Below, piece after piece: positions 63,217 to 64,000 of a DNA stretch of 64,000 nt. This stretch comes from Actinomarinicola tropica. GTDB lineage: Bacteria > Actinomycetota > Acidimicrobiia > Acidimicrobiales > SKKL01. The DNA is taken from contig NZ_CP045851.1 of the NCBI RefSeq assembly GCF_009650215.1, positions 3,189,001 to 3,253,000 on the forward strand. Reading direction: 5' to 3'. How positions within the stretch are numbered: the stretch's first letter is position 1; the number at the start of each line of letters is the position of its first letter. The notes below the pieces were generated by a model. The model made no database searches and was not told the origin of the DNA. It was given only the letters and a program-made list of their open reading frames with translations. A program made the translations under genes and the position numbers.

Positions 63217-63804
63217 TCAGCTCGGGGCGATGACCTCGTCGACGCCGAGGACGACGAGGATCGTGGCGTCGCCGGGATCGAACTCGAAGGGGATCTCGGC
63301 GATGGAGCGGGCGACCGACGGATCGACGCCGAGGTCGGTGGCGACCTGCTGGGCCTCGGCCTGCCAGCCGTCGACGTAGTAGATGGCGCTCTCATCGGCC
63401 CGGCCGCTGCCCGGCACGTTGTCGGCGGCGACCGGCACGTAGTTGAGGGCGTTGAGCTCGGTGCTGATCGAGCCGGCCGCACCCGAGACGCCGGAGCCGT
63501 TCAGGACGGTGAAGCGGATCTCGTTGTTCGGCCGCACCTCGGAGGTGGGGGTGGTGTCCTCGGTGCCCTCGCCGGCGCTGGTGTCGGTCGTCTCGGTCCC
63601 GTCGTCGACCGGCTCGGTGGTGTCGGTGGCATCGGTCGGGACCGTCGTCTCGGTCGTGTCGTCCCCCTCGGCGGCGATGAGGCCGCCATCCTCGGAGAAC
63701 CCGCGGCTGAGCAGCAGCGCGCCGATGACCACGGCGACGAGGATGAGCACCCCGCCGCGGGCGGCGGCGTTGGACGGCGGGCCGCCGCGCCGGGCCGCGC
63801 TCAC
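63217..63804 (-). CDS. LytR_C domain membrane protein
   Basis: The 195-residue protein has one N-terminal helix (about 18-34), a Thr/Glu-rich linker (residues 45-88) and a C-terminal LytR/CpsA/Psr C-terminal domain (FTVLNGSGVSGAAGSISTEL then NALNYVPVAADNV and ILVVLGVDE). In actinobacteria such proteins follow DUF3263 genes. The role may be in envelope assembly. The GTG at 63804 overlaps the upstream TGA within GTGA, so translation is coupled. Confidence 0.88.
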   Translation of the reverse strand: MSAARRGGPPSNAAARGGVLILVAVVIGALLLSRGFSEDGGLIAAEGDDTTETTVPTDATDTTEPVDDGTETTDTSAGEGTEDTTPTSEVRPNNEIRFTVLNGSGVSGAAGSISTELNALNYVPVAADNVPGSGRADESAIYYVDGWQAEAQQVATDLGVDPSVARSIAEIPFEFDPGDATILVVLGVDEVIAPS

Positions 63805-64000
63805 AGGCCGGGCCTCTCGGCGACGCGGCCCTCGGTGCGCTCGCGGCGCCGACGATCGCGGAGCCGGCGGAGCCGACGCACGACGAGGGGGTCGTGTTCC
63901 ATCGCCTCGGGAGAGTCGAGCAGCTCGCCGAGGACCTCGTAGTAACGGGTGGTCGACAGCTCGAACCGCTCGCGGATGGCGAGCTCCTTCGGTCCGGACT
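63801..64000 (-). CDS. DUF3263 domain protein (C-terminal part, partial)
   Basis: Only the end of the gene lies in the window. The translated tail begins SGPKELAIRERFELSTTRYYEV, continues LGELLDSPEAMEHDPLVVRR and ends in LRRLRDRRRRERTEGRV plus a short tail. This is the DUF3263 helix-turn-helix-like pattern of actinobacteria. The gene continues beyond the right edge, and its TGA stop overlaps the start of the LytR_C gene by four bases. Confidence 0.85.
   Translation of the reverse strand, partial: SGPKELAIRERFELSTTRYYEVLGELLDSPEAMEHDPLVVRRLRRLRDRRRRERTEGRVAERPGL

Overview
The window is very GC-rich, has gene-dense coding on both strands, and uses many GTG and some TTG starts. The gene set points to an actinobacterium, and the S-layer-like domains written as ITTGVGG repeats, the DUF1800/DUF1501 pair, the SCO6745-type protein and the Ku protein fit class Acidimicrobiia best. 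That placement is inferred from protein style, not from a marker gene. I see no rRNA, tRNA or CRISPR array. Only the single IS110 insertion looks foreign; the rest reads as ordinary chromosome with small, frequently alternating operons.

Layout. 1-8 kb: the first codons of a NirB-like flavoprotein, an SCO6745 family protein, three lipoproteins, an acyl-CoA dehydrogenase and a secreted subtilase. 8-11 kb: a LacI-type regulator facing a 50-residue small protein across twin operators, then an IS110 element with a possible bridge RNA region. 11-24 kb: an ECF sigma factor overlapping a STAS-like gene, a phosphodiesterase, an unusual 16-17 bp repeat array, a Baeyer-Villiger monooxygenase, a streptomycin-kinase-like protein, an alkyltransferase-like protein, a methionine/cysteine-type PLP enzyme, Ku and a thiolase. 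24-34 kb: TesB thioesterase, PAC2 protein, Nudix, GlnD, CoA-disulfide-reductase-like enzyme, several small conserved proteins, LarE and AlaX.

34-46 kb: a DUF1800/DUF1501 secretion pair with S-layer repeats, a class III aminotransferase, and a branched-chain amino acid ABC system whose binding protein is transcribed towards its permease operon (livH-livM-livG-livF); LivH carries an extra exported domain. 46-52 kb: a tightly overlapping fdhD / molybdopterin oxidoreductase / hemQ operon, HNH nuclease, MFS transporter, nitrobindin-like and ArsC-like proteins. 52-57 kb: two tandem secreted paralogues with near-identical repeat tails and a zinc peptidase. 57-64 kb: groEL under a CIRCE operator, a ubiquitin-like MoaD protein with threonine synthase, glucosyl-3-phosphoglycerate synthase, two small proteins, glycerate kinase, a LytR_C protein and the end of a DUF3263 gene.

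Regulation. Many genes lack a ribosome binding site and instead have a TANNNT box 6-9 bases before the start codon, which is the signature of leaderless transcription. Seven such cases are listed separately. Convergent genes often end in strong hairpins or even share a CTAG that holds both stop codons. The items most worth a second look are the IS110 upstream region (candidate bridge RNA), the LacI/small-protein switch, the exported domain fused to LivH, the 14.2 kb repeat array, and the fdhD-oxidoreductase-hemQ coupling.
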